DNA of 64,000 bases. It comes from Nocardia bhagyanarayanae. Lineage in GTDB: Bacteria > Actinomycetota > Actinomycetes > Mycobacteriales > Mycobacteriaceae. The notes below the pieces were generated by a model. That model was not told the origin of the DNA and did not search any database. It saw only the letters and a list, made by a program, of their open reading frames with translations. Below are positions 32,063 through 40,753 of the stretch, piece by piece. The position numbers and the translations under genes are program-made. The stretch covers positions 4,836,001 through 4,900,000 of the forward strand of contig NZ_VFPG01000001.1 of assembly GCF_006716565.1 (NCBI RefSeq). Reading direction: 5' to 3'. Position 1 is the first letter of the stretch. Each line of letters opens with the position of its first letter.

Positions 32063-33139
32063 ATGGAATTCGGCATCTTCATCCCGAGCGCGCGCAACGG
32101 CTACATCATGTCCGAGACCGCACCGCAGTACTCGCCGACCTACGACCACATGCGTGAGATCGTGCAAACCGGTGAGCGGAACGGTTTCTCGTTCGCGCTG
32201 TCGCTGTCGTGTCTGCGCGGACACGGCGGCACCACGGGCTTCTGGGACGACGCGCTCGAGTCGATGACCCAGATGGCGGCACTGGCGCGGGATACGACCT
32301 CGATGAAGCTCATCGGTTCGGTCAACATCCTCGCCATCCACCCCGCCATCGCGGCCAGGATGGCGATGACCATCGACTCCATCAGCGACGGCCGTTTCTC
32401 GCTGAACATCGTGCCGGGCGGCTGGCATCCGCGCGAGCTCGAGGTGCTGAAGGTGTGGCCGGGCTACGAGTACAACAACTACCGGTGGCGGTACGCGGGT
32501 GAGTACTGCCAGGTGGTGCGCGAGCTGTGGGAGAACGGCGTCACCAACTTCCAGGGTGAGTACTTCCAGTACGAGGACCTGCGGATGGGGCCGAAGCCGC
32601 AGCACCACATGAACATCGTGTGCGCCGGCGCCTCCGACGACGCGATCAAGTTCACCACCAAGTACGCGGACTACTCCTTCCGCCTCGCGTGGGGCGGACA
32701 GGAAGCGCTCAGGGAGGTCGTCGACCGGTTCGGCGCGCAGATGGAGGAAGCGGGCCGCACGATCAAGCCGTACGTGGCGCTGGGCGTCGTCATCGGTGAC
32801 ACCGACGAGGAGGCCGAGGCCAAGCTGCAGAACTACGTCGACCACGCCGACCTGGCCGCGATCGAGTACATGGTCAGTGGTGCGGTGACCGACACCGCGC
32901 AGGGCGGCACCTCCGAGATTCTGGCCAGCATGGACCGTAAGGGCGCGGTGCAGATGTCCACCGACTTCATCACCGGATCGCCGGCGAGCATCGCCCGCCA
33001 GCTCGACGAATGGGCCGAGATCGACGGCGTCGCCGGATACATGCTGATCTTCCCCGACTACGTCGAGGACATCGAACGCATGGGCAGCGAAGTGTTCCCG
33101 CTGATGAAGAACTTCACCGCCGCGTCCGTCTCCGTCTGA
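32063..33139 (+). CDS. LLM-class flavin-dependent monooxygenase, RutA-like
   Basis: This 358-residue luciferase-fold enzyme closely follows the pattern of the pyrimidine monooxygenase RutA: MEFGIFIPSARNGYIMSETA, then APQYSPTYDHMREIV, FWDDALESMTQMAALA, MTIDSISDGRFSLNIVPGGW, WRYAGEYCQVVRELWE, and FQGEYFQYEDLRMGPKPQ with IVCAGASDDA. RutA opens the uracil ring between N3 and C4 through a flavin-oxygen adduct. The active site here may accept a related cyclic amide. This is inference from family resemblance; the substrate is unknown. It ends the monooxygenase-RidA-monooxygenase trio. A GC-rich hairpin separates it from the aldehyde dehydrogenase gene. Confidence 0.87.
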   Translation: MEFGIFIPSARNGYIMSETAPQYSPTYDHMREIVQTGERNGFSFALSLSCLRGHGGTTGFWDDALESMTQMAALARDTTSMKLIGSVNILAIHPAIAARMAMTIDSISDGRFSLNIVPGGWHPRELEVLKVWPGYEYNNYRWRYAGEYCQVVRELWENGVTNFQGEYFQYEDLRMGPKPQHHMNIVCAGASDDAIKFTTKYADYSFRLAWGGQEALREVVDRFGAQMEEAGRTIKPYVALGVVIGDTDEEAEAKLQNYVDHADLAAIEYMVSGAVTDTAQGGTSEILASMDRKGAVQMSTDFITGSPASIARQLDEWAEIDGVAGYMLIFPDYVEDIERMGSEVFPLMKNFTAASVSV

Positions 33140-33148
33140 CCCGAGCCG

Positions 33149-33178
33149 CCCGGCCGCCGCGCGCCCGCGGCGGCCGGG
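33149..33178 (+). terminator. GC-rich intra-operon hairpin (possible attenuator)
   Basis: CCCGGCCGCCGCG and CGCGGCGGCCGGG form a perfect 13-bp stem with loop CGCC between the monooxygenase and the aldehyde dehydrogenase. No T-run follows, so it may stabilise the upstream message or reduce read-through rather than end it fully. Confidence 0.55.
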
Positions 33179-33203
33179 GGCCATCGACAAAGGATTTCCA
33201 GCT

Positions 33204-34694
33204 ATGACCACGACCCTGCACTCGGATGACCTGCGCACGCGGGTAGCCGAGGCACAGAAGATGTTGATCGGCGGTGAGTGGGTGCGGGCCGCGTCGGGCC
33301 GCACGCTCGCGGTGGAGGACCCGGCGACCGGCGAGGTCGTCGCCCAGGTTCCCGCCGGGGACAGCGAGGACGTCGACCGCGCGGTACGGGCCGCGCGCGC
33401 GGCACTGCGCGGACCGTGGTGCCTGGTCACCCCGCAGGAGCGGGGGAGACTGATTTGGCGGCTCGCAGATCTCATCGAGGCCAACGCCCAGCAACTCGCC
33501 GAACTCGAAGCGCTCGATGCGGGCATGCCGATCGCGGAGGCGCGTTACGTCGACGTCGCGCTCTCGATCGAGATCCTGCGCTACTACGCGGGCTGGCCGA
33601 CGAAGATCACCGGCGACACCATCCCGGTGTCGTTCCCGATGAACTTCGGCGGCCCGTACCACGCCTACACGGTGCGCGAGCCGCTCGGCGTGGTCGCCGC
33701 GATCGTGCCGTGGAACCTGCCGTTGCTGATGACGGTCAAGAAGCTCGCGCCCGCCTTGGCCACCGGTAACACCATCGTGGTGAAACCGGCTGAGCAGACG
33801 CCGCTTTCGATCGCGTTGCTGGCGCGCTTGGTGCTCGACGCCGGAATCCCCGAGGGCGTCTTCAACTATGTCACCGGCTACGGCGAGACCGTCGGCGCCG
33901 CACTGGTGCGCCATCCCGGGGTGAACAAGGTGACCTTCACCGGCTCCGTGGACACCGGCAAGGTGATCGCGCGGGCCGCGACCGATACGCTCAAGCGCGT
34001 CTCGCTGGAACTCGGCGGCAAGTCACCCAATGTCGTCTTCGACGATGCCGACCTCGACAAGGCCATCCCGTCCTCGGCGTTGGCAATCTTCGCCTGTCAG
34101 GGCGAGAGCTGCGTGGCCGGCTCCCGGTTGTACGCGCAGCGCGGCGTGTACGACGAGGTCGTCGCCGGTCTGGCCGAGCGGGCCCGCGCCATCAGACTGG
34201 GGCCGGGTCTGGATCCGGCCAGCGAGATGGGGCCGTTGATCTCCGCGCAGCATCGCGAGAAGGTGCTCGGCTACCTCGAACTCGGCCGATCCGAGGGCGT
34301 CGAGGTGGTAACCGGCGGAAAGTCACACGGTGACAAGGGGTTCTTCGTCGAGCCCACCGTGCTGACCGGTGTCGGTCCGGAGTCACGCGTGCTGCGTGAG
34401 GAGATTTTCGGCCCGGTGCTGTCGGTGGTGCCTTTCGACACCGAGGAAGAGGTGCTCGGCTTGGCCAACGACACCGACTTCGGGCTCGGCGCCGGTGTGT
34501 GGACCCGCGATGTGAGCCGGGCGCACCGGTTCGCCGGTGCGCTCGAGAGCGGTCAGGTCTGGGTCAACTGCTACCAGGCCGTCGACGCCGCGCTGCCGTT
34601 CGGCGGTTACAAGCAGTCCGGCTGGGGTCGCGAGACCTGCAAGGAGAACCTCGACGAGTACCTCGAAGTGAAGACCGTCGTGGTGAACCTGTGA
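33204..34694 (+). CDS. NAD(P)-dependent aldehyde dehydrogenase
   Basis: The 496-residue enzyme has all parts of the aldehyde dehydrogenase superfamily: IVPWNLPLLM for the coenzyme domain, GSVDTGKVI in the nucleotide fold, the catalytic Glu in LELGGKSPN (about 269), and the nucleophile Cys in CQGESCVAGSRL (about 303). It would oxidise an aldehyde to the acid. The ATG at 33204 has AAAGGA upstream. It is followed 19 bases later by a GMC alcohol oxidoreductase gene, so alcohol to aldehyde to acid is the likely sequence of steps. Confidence 0.9.
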   Translation: MTTTLHSDDLRTRVAEAQKMLIGGEWVRAASGRTLAVEDPATGEVVAQVPAGDSEDVDRAVRAARAALRGPWCLVTPQERGRLIWRLADLIEANAQQLAELEALDAGMPIAEARYVDVALSIEILRYYAGWPTKITGDTIPVSFPMNFGGPYHAYTVREPLGVVAAIVPWNLPLLMTVKKLAPALATGNTIVVKPAEQTPLSIALLARLVLDAGIPEGVFNYVTGYGETVGAALVRHPGVNKVTFTGSVDTGKVIARAATDTLKRVSLELGGKSPNVVFDDADLDKAIPSSALAIFACQGESCVAGSRLYAQRGVYDEVVAGLAERARAIRLGPGLDPASEMGPLISAQHREKVLGYLELGRSEGVEVVTGGKSHGDKGFFVEPTVLTGVGPESRVLREEIFGPVLSVVPFDTEEEVLGLANDTDFGLGAGVWTRDVSRAHRFAGALESGQVWVNCYQAVDAALPFGGYKQSGWGRETCKENLDEYLEVKTVVVNL

Positions 34695-34713
34695 CGCGAC
34701 ACGGGATTTGGCG

Positions 34714-36237
34714 ATGAACACCTACGACTACATCGTCGTCGGCGGCGGCAGCGCGGGATGTGTCGTCGCCGCCCGGCTCACCGAGAACCCCGATGTCTCG
34801 GTGCTGCTGCTCGAAGCGGGCGGCACCGAACAGCGGGCCGACGTCGAGACCGCGGCCGCTTGGCCGAGTTTGGTCGGCAGCGACGCCGACTGGGGCTATA
34901 CGACCGCGATCCAAACGGTGACGGGGCGCAGCATCCCCGCCACCCGCGGCAAGGTGCTCGGTGGGTCGGGATCGATCAACGTGATGGCGCACCTGCGCGG
35001 TCACCGGCTCGACTTCGACGACTGGGTGCGGGCAGGCGCCGAAGGCTGGAGCTACGACGAGGTCCTGCCGTATTTCCGGCGCAGCGAAGACGTTCCGGAC
35101 GGAGATCCACGCCACCGCGGCCGCGGCGGACCGCTACGGCCGCAGCCGATTCGCGAACCGCACGCCCTGACGGTCGCGCACCTCGAGGCGGCCCGGCGCG
35201 CCGGACACCAGGTCGTCGACGATCTCAACACCGGCGACCTGCTCGGCGCCGCCTGCCACGACCTGCTGCTGGTGGACGGGCGCCGGCAGAGCACCGCCAC
35301 CGCCTACCTGCGGCCGGCGATCGACCGGGCCAACCTCACGGTGCGCACCGGCGCCGTAGCGCGTGGACTCACGCTGCGTGGCACTCGGTGCACGGGCGTG
35401 GAGTACGTGTGGGAAGGGCGTGCGGTCGAGGCGAGCGCATCGGCCGAGGTGGTCCTCTGCGCCGGTGCGGTGGACTCGCCACGATTGCTCATGCTGTCCG
35501 GTATCGGTCCCGCACAAGAGCTTTCGCGGCTCGGCATCGATACCGTAGTCGATCTGCCCGAGGTCGGCGACAACCTGCAAGATCACATCATGCTCGCCGG
35601 GATCCGGGTGCGTGCGCAGCGCCCGCTCCCCCCACCGAGCGGGAACTACGCCGAGTCCACACTGTTCTCGACGACCGACCCGGCACAGACCCGACCGGAA
35701 CTGCAGATCGTGCAGATCCAGGTCGACTACCACCTGCCCTGGCAGCAGCCCGCCGACAACAGCTTCACGTTCGGCGTCGGGCACATGCGTCCGCGTAGCC
35801 GGGGCACGGTGCGGCTGGCCGCCGCCGACCCCGAGGTGCCCGCCGTCATCGATCCGCGTTACCTGAGCGACCCCGGCGACTTCGAGCAGCTCGTCGCGGG
35901 TGTCGAGACGGTCGACCGCCTGGTGCGGACCGGCGCGTTCGACGAGTGGGGCGGTGTGTCGGAGGCCGAAGCGCTGCTGCGGCTGGACCGCCCGGACCTG
36001 GAGCGCGCGATCCACGACGCGGTCAGCAGCTTCTTCCACCTGTCCGGCACCTGCCGGATGGGGTCGGATCTGGGCGCGGTCGTCGATCCGCGCCTGCGGG
36101 TCAACGGCATCGAAAACCTGCGCGTCGCCGACTCTTCGGTGATGCCGAGCATCGTCTCGTGCAACACCAACGCCACCACCGTGATGATCGCCGAAAAGGC
36201 GGCCGACCTGCTCCGCCAAGACCAGAGATTTCTCTAG
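34714..36237 (+). CDS. GMC-family oxidoreductase (choline dehydrogenase-like)
   Basis: This 507-residue flavoprotein has the FAD-binding GGGSAGCVVAARLTE at about residues 9-23, GKVLGGSGSINVMAHLRGH (about 80-98), the second GMC signature GAVDSPRLLMLSGIGP (about 256), and a C-terminal active-site pair HLSGTCRMG and NTNATTVMIAEKAAD. GMC enzymes oxidise primary alcohols. The ATG at 34714 is chosen over an upstream TTG. It lies between two aldehyde dehydrogenase genes (19 bases after one, 14 before the next), which supports oxidation of a hydroxymethyl or similar side chain. Confidence 0.9.
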   Translation: MNTYDYIVVGGGSAGCVVAARLTENPDVSVLLLEAGGTEQRADVETAAAWPSLVGSDADWGYTTAIQTVTGRSIPATRGKVLGGSGSINVMAHLRGHRLDFDDWVRAGAEGWSYDEVLPYFRRSEDVPDGDPRHRGRGGPLRPQPIREPHALTVAHLEAARRAGHQVVDDLNTGDLLGAACHDLLLVDGRRQSTATAYLRPAIDRANLTVRTGAVARGLTLRGTRCTGVEYVWEGRAVEASASAEVVLCAGAVDSPRLLMLSGIGPAQELSRLGIDTVVDLPEVGDNLQDHIMLAGIRVRAQRPLPPPSGNYAESTLFSTTDPAQTRPELQIVQIQVDYHLPWQQPADNSFTFGVGHMRPRSRGTVRLAAADPEVPAVIDPRYLSDPGDFEQLVAGVETVDRLVRTGAFDEWGGVSEAEALLRLDRPDLERAIHDAVSSFFHLSGTCRMGSDLGAVVDPRLRVNGIENLRVADSSVMPSIVSCNTNATTVMIAEKAADLLRQDQRFL

Positions 36238-36251
36238 AAGGAGACACAGAA

Positions 36252-37718
36252 GTGACGTTCACAGAACTGGATTCGATCGCCGCCAACCTGATCGACGGGC
36301 AATGGCGACCGGGGTCGGGGACCGCGACCATCGAGGTCTACGACCCCGCCACCGGTAGCCGCATCGCCGAGGTGGCGCCCGCGTCCATCGCCGACGCCGA
36401 CGCCGCGGTGGCGGCCGCCGAGCGGGCCTTCCCCGAATGGAGCGCGCGCTCGCTGTCGGAGCGGGTCGGCTTCCTCTACCGGATGCGGGGCCTGCTGGCG
36501 GACAACACCGAGGCGCTGGCCCGGGTCATCACCAGCGATCAGGGCAAAACCTTGGACGAGGCTCGCGGCGAGGTCGCCCGCGCCATGGACTTCCTCGAAA
36601 CCGCCATCGCCGCCCCGATGCTGTACCACGGCGAGAACATCAACGTCACCACCGGACTCGACGCCCGCCGGGTGCGTGAGCCGCTCGGCGTGTGCCTGGC
36701 GGTGACGCCGTCGAACTTCCCGGTGATGAACACCGTACAGTTCTCGGCGTGGGCGCTGGTCACCGGAAACACGTTGATCATCAAGGCATCCGAGCAGGAT
36801 CCGATCGCCTCGAGCGCGGCGATCCGGTTGTTGCAGCAAGCCGGTCTGCCCGCGGGTGTGCTCAATCTCGTGCACGGGCGCGCCGATGTAGTGCAGCATC
36901 TGATCGCGCACCCGGCGGTGCGGGCGGTCTCGTGCATCACGTCCTCGCCGACCGCCAAAGCCATCTACGCCCAGGCGGCCGCTGCGGGTAAGCGGGTGCA
37001 GGCCAACGGTGGGGCGAAGAACCCGATCGTCGTCGCCCCCGACGCCGACCTCGACCGGGCCGCAGCCGGCATCATCTCCTCCTCGTACGGGATGGCGGGT
37101 CAGCGCTGCCTGGCCGGTAGCCGGGTCGTGGTGATCGGCGAGGTCTACGACGCGTTGATGGCGAAACTGGTGGCAGGCGCCGAGCAGATCGTCGTCGGCG
37201 CAGGCGCCGACGAGGGCGTCACCATGGGGCCGGTCGTGAGTGCGGCGAGCAAGGAACGCATCCTCGCGGCCCTTGCCGAAGCCGAAAAACTCGGCGCGAC
37301 AATTCTTCTCGACGGGCGTAGGGTGAAGCCCACCGGCGGCGCCGAGACCGAGGCGGGCTACTTCATCGGCCCGACGATCGTGGCCGGACTCGACCCGCGC
37401 GAACCGGTGGAACGGCGCGAACTGTTCGGCCCGGTGATCAACGTGCACCGCGTCGACTCCCTCGATGCCGCGATCGCGCTGTCCAACGACACCGAGTTCG
37501 GCAACGCCGCTTCGATTTTCACCACCTCCGGTGCGGTCGCCGCCGAGTTCGAACGTCGCGTGCGGGCAGGTAATGTCGGTGTCAACGCGTTCCCCGCCCC
37601 GCCCGCCAACGTGACGATGGGCGGTTACGGCGAATCCTTCTACGGCGACTCGCACGTGTGCGGCGCCGCACCGCTGGACTTCTTCACCGACCAGAAGCTG
37701 GTGGTGTCGCGGTGGTGA
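36252..37718 (+). CDS. Methylmalonate-semialdehyde dehydrogenase-like, CoA-acylating
   Basis: The 488-residue aldehyde dehydrogenase belongs to the MmsA branch. The position of the catalytic Glu is Asn (QANGGAKNPIV, about 252), as is usual in this CoA-dependent branch, and the nucleophile is in GQRCLAGSR (Cys about 286). TPSNFPVMNTVQFSAWALVTGN replaces the PWNFP motif. MmsA converts malonate semialdehydes to acetyl- or propionyl-CoA with loss of CO2. The start is the GTG at 36252 with AAGGAG upstream. In pyrimidine catabolism the end product is 3-hydroxypropionate or malonate semialdehyde, so this enzyme would fit as a downstream step. Confidence 0.87.
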   Translation: MTFTELDSIAANLIDGQWRPGSGTATIEVYDPATGSRIAEVAPASIADADAAVAAAERAFPEWSARSLSERVGFLYRMRGLLADNTEALARVITSDQGKTLDEARGEVARAMDFLETAIAAPMLYHGENINVTTGLDARRVREPLGVCLAVTPSNFPVMNTVQFSAWALVTGNTLIIKASEQDPIASSAAIRLLQQAGLPAGVLNLVHGRADVVQHLIAHPAVRAVSCITSSPTAKAIYAQAAAAGKRVQANGGAKNPIVVAPDADLDRAAAGIISSSYGMAGQRCLAGSRVVVIGEVYDALMAKLVAGAEQIVVGAGADEGVTMGPVVSAASKERILAALAEAEKLGATILLDGRRVKPTGGAETEAGYFIGPTIVAGLDPREPVERRELFGPVINVHRVDSLDAAIALSNDTEFGNAASIFTTSGAVAAEFERRVRAGNVGVNAFPAPPANVTMGGYGESFYGDSHVCGAAPLDFFTDQKLVVSRW

Positions 37719-38899
37719 ACCCGGCCTTCGTGATCGACGCGGTGCGCTCACCCATGGGGCGCGCCCGCCCCGGCGGGGCGCTGGCCGACGTGCATCCCGT
37801 CGAGCTGCTCGCCCAGGTGATCTCGGCGTTGATCGAACGGACCTCGGTCGATCCGGGTGAAGTCGAGGACCTGCTGGTCGGCTGTGTGACGCAGTCGGCG
37901 GAGCAGTCCGGCAACATCGGCCGGATGGCGTGGCTGGCCGCGGGTCTGCCCGAGCATGTGCCCGCGGTGACGATCGAACGTAAATGTGGGTCGGGGCAGC
38001 AGGCGCTGCAGTTCGCCGCTCAAGGCGTGATGGCGCATTCCTACGACATCGTCATCGCGGCCGGTGTCGAATCGATGAGCCGGGTGCCGATCGGCTCGAA
38101 TCGGCAGGGCGCCGACATCTACGGATCGTCGGTGACCGAGCGGTACGCGCCCGGCCTCGTGTCCCAGGGCGTGGCGGCGGAACTCGTCGCCCAGCGCTGG
38201 GGCATCGGCCGGGACCGGCTCGACGAATTCGCCGCGCGCTCACACGAACTGGCACACGCCGCCGACTCGGCGGGTGCGTTCAAGCGGGAGATCGTGCCGA
38301 TCACCGTGCCCGGCAATGGGACGGTGGTGAATCGCGACGAAACGATCCGGCCCGGGACCACCGCCGACAAGATCGGCGCACTGGCCCCGGCGTTCCGCAC
38401 CGACGAACTCGCCGCGCGGTTCTCCGACCTCGACTGGCGGGTCACAGCGGCGAGCTCGTCCCAGCTGACCGATGGCGCGAGCGCGGTGCTGATCGCGAGC
38501 GAACGCGCCGCCCAGCGGATGGGGTGGCAGCCCCGTGCCCGGTTCCACGGGTTCCACGCCTGCGGTGACGACCCGCTGCTGATGTTGACCGCGCCCATCG
38601 CGGCCACCAGGACACTGCTCGCGCGCACCGGGCTCGGACTCGACGAGATGGACCATGTCGAGGTGAACGAAGCGTTCGCGTCGGTACCGCTGGCCTGGGC
38701 GGACGAACTGAACGCCGACATCGATCGGCTGAATCCGCGCGGTGGCGCGATCGCGCTCGGTCATCCGCTCGGCGCCACCGGATGCAGGCTGCTCACCACC
38801 ATGCTGCACGCCATGGAGGACAACGGCGGACGGTACGGCCTGCAAACCGTCTGTGAAGCCGGTGGCATGGCCAATGCGTTGGTACTGCAACGAGATTGA
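37715..38899 (+). CDS. Thiolase (acetyl-CoA acyltransferase)
   Basis: This 394-residue thiolase has the complete set of active-site residues: the nucleophile in RKCGSGQQAL (Cys91), EVNEAFASV, and a C-terminal GGAIALGHPLGATGCRLL carrying the His, followed by the final EAGGMANAL where the second Cys of typical thiolases is seen as CEAGG. The start is the GTG at 37715, whose GTGA overlaps the previous stop. It would release acetyl-CoA from a 3-ketoacyl-CoA and so links region 5 to central metabolism. Confidence 0.88.
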   Translation: MNPAFVIDAVRSPMGRARPGGALADVHPVELLAQVISALIERTSVDPGEVEDLLVGCVTQSAEQSGNIGRMAWLAAGLPEHVPAVTIERKCGSGQQALQFAAQGVMAHSYDIVIAAGVESMSRVPIGSNRQGADIYGSSVTERYAPGLVSQGVAAELVAQRWGIGRDRLDEFAARSHELAHAADSAGAFKREIVPITVPGNGTVVNRDETIRPGTTADKIGALAPAFRTDELAARFSDLDWRVTAASSSQLTDGASAVLIASERAAQRMGWQPRARFHGFHACGDDPLLMLTAPIAATRTLLARTGLGLDEMDHVEVNEAFASVPLAWADELNADIDRLNPRGGAIALGHPLGATGCRLLTTMLHAMEDNGGRYGLQTVCEAGGMANALVLQRD

Positions 38900-38938
38900 C
38901 GTGTGCTCGGCCTTGACCGGGCAGTCGGGAGGATGGCG

Positions 38939-40231
38939 ATGAACGACAGGGTCCGGTGGGACGAGGTGGAGCGAGCGATCGCCGATATCACCGCGGGGAA
39001 ACCCGTGGTCGTCGTCGACGACGAGGACCGGGAGAACGAGGGCGACATCATCTTCGCCGCGGCGAAAGCCACCCCGGAGCTGATGGCGTTCACCATCCGG
39101 CACTCCAGCGGTGTGATCTGTGTGCCGATGGCGGGGGAGTGGCTCGACCGCCTCGACATCGGGTTGATGACTCCGCACAACCAGGACCCGTTGCGCACCG
39201 CCTACACGGTCTCGGTGGACGCGAGTTCCGGTGTCACCACCGGAATTTCGTCCGCCGACCGGGCGCACACGGCTCAGGTCCTCGCCGATCCGTCATCCGT
39301 CGCGGCGGATCTGAACCGGCCCGGTCACATCTTCCCGTTGCGGTGCCGTGAGGGCGGGGTGCTCGTCCGGCGCGGGCACACCGAGGCCGCCGTCGACCTG
39401 GCGCGGCTGGCGGGCCTCCCGCCGGTGGGTGTGCTGGTCGAACTGGTCGAGGACGACGGCACCATGAAGCGCGGCACGAGCCTGCGTTCCTTCGCCGACG
39501 AACACGGGCTGGCGATGATCTCCATCGAGAGCCTGGTGCGTTACCGGCGCAGACACGAACGCCTCGTCGAACGCGTCGCCGAAACCCGGCTACCGACCAG
39601 GTCCGGGGACTTCACCGCCGTGGGCTATCGGTCCGCCGAGGACGGGGTCGAGCACATCGCCCTCGTCCTCGGCGACGTATCCGGGCCGGACCCCGTCCTC
39701 ACGCGGGTGCACTCGGAATGCCTCACCGGCGACGTATTCGGTTCCCGCCGTTGCGATTGTGGTGCGCAACTGAGCGAGGCGATGGACCGCATCGCCGCAC
39801 ACGGCCGCGGCGTCGTGATCTACCTGCGCGGACACGAAGGTCGCGGTATCGGTCTGGTCGACAAGCTGCGGGCCTATCGGCTCCAAGACGACGGCGCCGA
39901 TACCGTCGATGCGAATATCGCACTCGGTCTTCCAGTCGATGACCGCGACTACGGTGCCGCCGCTCAGATCCTGGGCGAATTGAACATTGCCTCGGTGCGA
40001 CTGTTGACGAACAACCACGACAAGGCTATAGCGTTGGCGGACAACGGCATTCATGTTGCTTCGCTGCTGCCGCTCACCGTGGAGGCAGACTCCCACAGCG
40101 CCGCGTATCTACTCACCAAACGTGAGCGGATGGGCCACACACTGCCGGATTTCACGTCGCCGATCGACAACGGGCGCCAGCTCCCCGCGGACAGCGCGGC
40201 CTCGGCCACAGGAATTCTCGAGTATTCCTGA
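38939..40231 (+). CDS. ribBA: Bifunctional riboflavin enzyme: DHBP synthase / GTP cyclohydrolase II
   Basis: The 430-residue protein fuses both first-step enzymes of riboflavin synthesis. The N-terminal DHBP synthase has [18 protein letters not shown] (about 24-41) and the metal His/Glu in [13 protein letters not shown]. The C-terminal GTP cyclohydrolase II has the zinc cysteines in [17 protein letters not shown] and the [10 protein letters not shown] loop. I place the start at 38939, six bases after GGGAGG; the ATG at 38933 touches that site. It follows the thiolase by 39 bases in the same direction. An extra RibBA next to four flavin-linked oxidoreductases suggests local flavin supply. Confidence 0.92.
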   Translation: MNDRVRWDEVERAIADITAGKPVVVVDDEDRENEGDIIFAAAKATPELMAFTIRHSSGVICVPMAGEWLDRLDIGLMTPHNQDPLRTAYTVSVDASSGVTTGISSADRAHTAQVLADPSSVAADLNRPGHIFPLRCREGGVLVRRGHTEAAVDLARLAGLPPVGVLVELVEDDGTMKRGTSLRSFADEHGLAMISIESLVRYRRRHERLVERVAETRLPTRSGDFTAVGYRSAEDGVEHIALVLGDVSGPDPVLTRVHSECLTGDVFGSRRCDCGAQLSEAMDRIAAHGRGVVIYLRGHEGRGIGLVDKLRAYRLQDDGADTVDANIALGLPVDDRDYGAAAQILGELNIASVRLLTNNHDKAIALADNGIHVASLLPLTVEADSHSAAYLLTKRERMGHTLPDFTSPIDNGRQLPADSAASATGILEYS

Positions 40232-40425
40232 GTTCACGACGCGGTCACCGGGTCGCAGGGTAGTGACTCCCGGTCCGACGGCTTCGACGACACCGGCGCC
40301 CTCGTGCCCGACGACGATCGGCTCGCGACCGGCGAGTACCGGCGCCTTACCGGTTTCGACGCCGTCGATCATATGGAAGTCCGAGTGGCACAGTCCGGAG
40401 GCGACGAACCGGATCTGGGAAATTG
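40232..40425 (-). pseudogene. Remnant of zinc alcohol dehydrogenase, N-terminal segment
   Basis: On the minus strand, FVASGLCHSDFHMIDGVETG and EPIVVGHEGAGVVEAVGPGV are readable, the hallmark of the zinc-binding N-terminal part of an NDMA-dependent-type alcohol dehydrogenase. The match stops after LRPGDRVV at the end of the ribBA gene, and the extreme N-terminus is replaced by the CoA-transferase remnant. It is a related fragment, on the opposite strand, to the one at 3841-4383. Confidence 0.75.
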
Positions 40426-40749
40426 TCAGCCGAGGTTGTGTTCGATCTCGTCGGTGTGCTGGCCCAACCGAGGTGTCGGGGACACCTGCGCGAGCGGCGT
40501 GCGCGAATAGGTCCACGGCAGGCCGGGGGCTGCCCTCGGAGGGGTGGTCCACGCGCTCGAAGACCGGCGGACTCATCGGATTGCCCCGGCGGTCGCTGAT
40601 GAGCCGGGAGATGTCGCCACCAGGCGCTCGACCTTGATCACCTCGGCGCCCATCTGGGCGAGCAGTGTCGCACAGTAGGGCCCCATGAAGGTGGTGGCCA
40701 GCTCGACGACGCTGATTCCGGCCAAGGGCCGGCGCTGGTTCCCTTCCAT
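40426..40749 (-). pseudogene. Remnant of family III CoA-transferase with internal deletion
   Basis: An ATG at 40749 opens a clear CaiB/BaiF N-terminus: PLAGISVVELATTFMGPYCA, then LLAQMGAEVIKVERL. The sequence then loses its frame. The C-terminal tail of such a protein reappears in another frame (LPWTYSRTPLAQVSPTPRLG, then QHTDEIEHNLG) up to the TGA at 40426-40428. Some 300 residues between the ends are missing. It lies next to the intact paralogue at 40754-41983, from which it differs in sequence. Confidence 0.75.
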
Positions 40750-40753
40750 ACAC

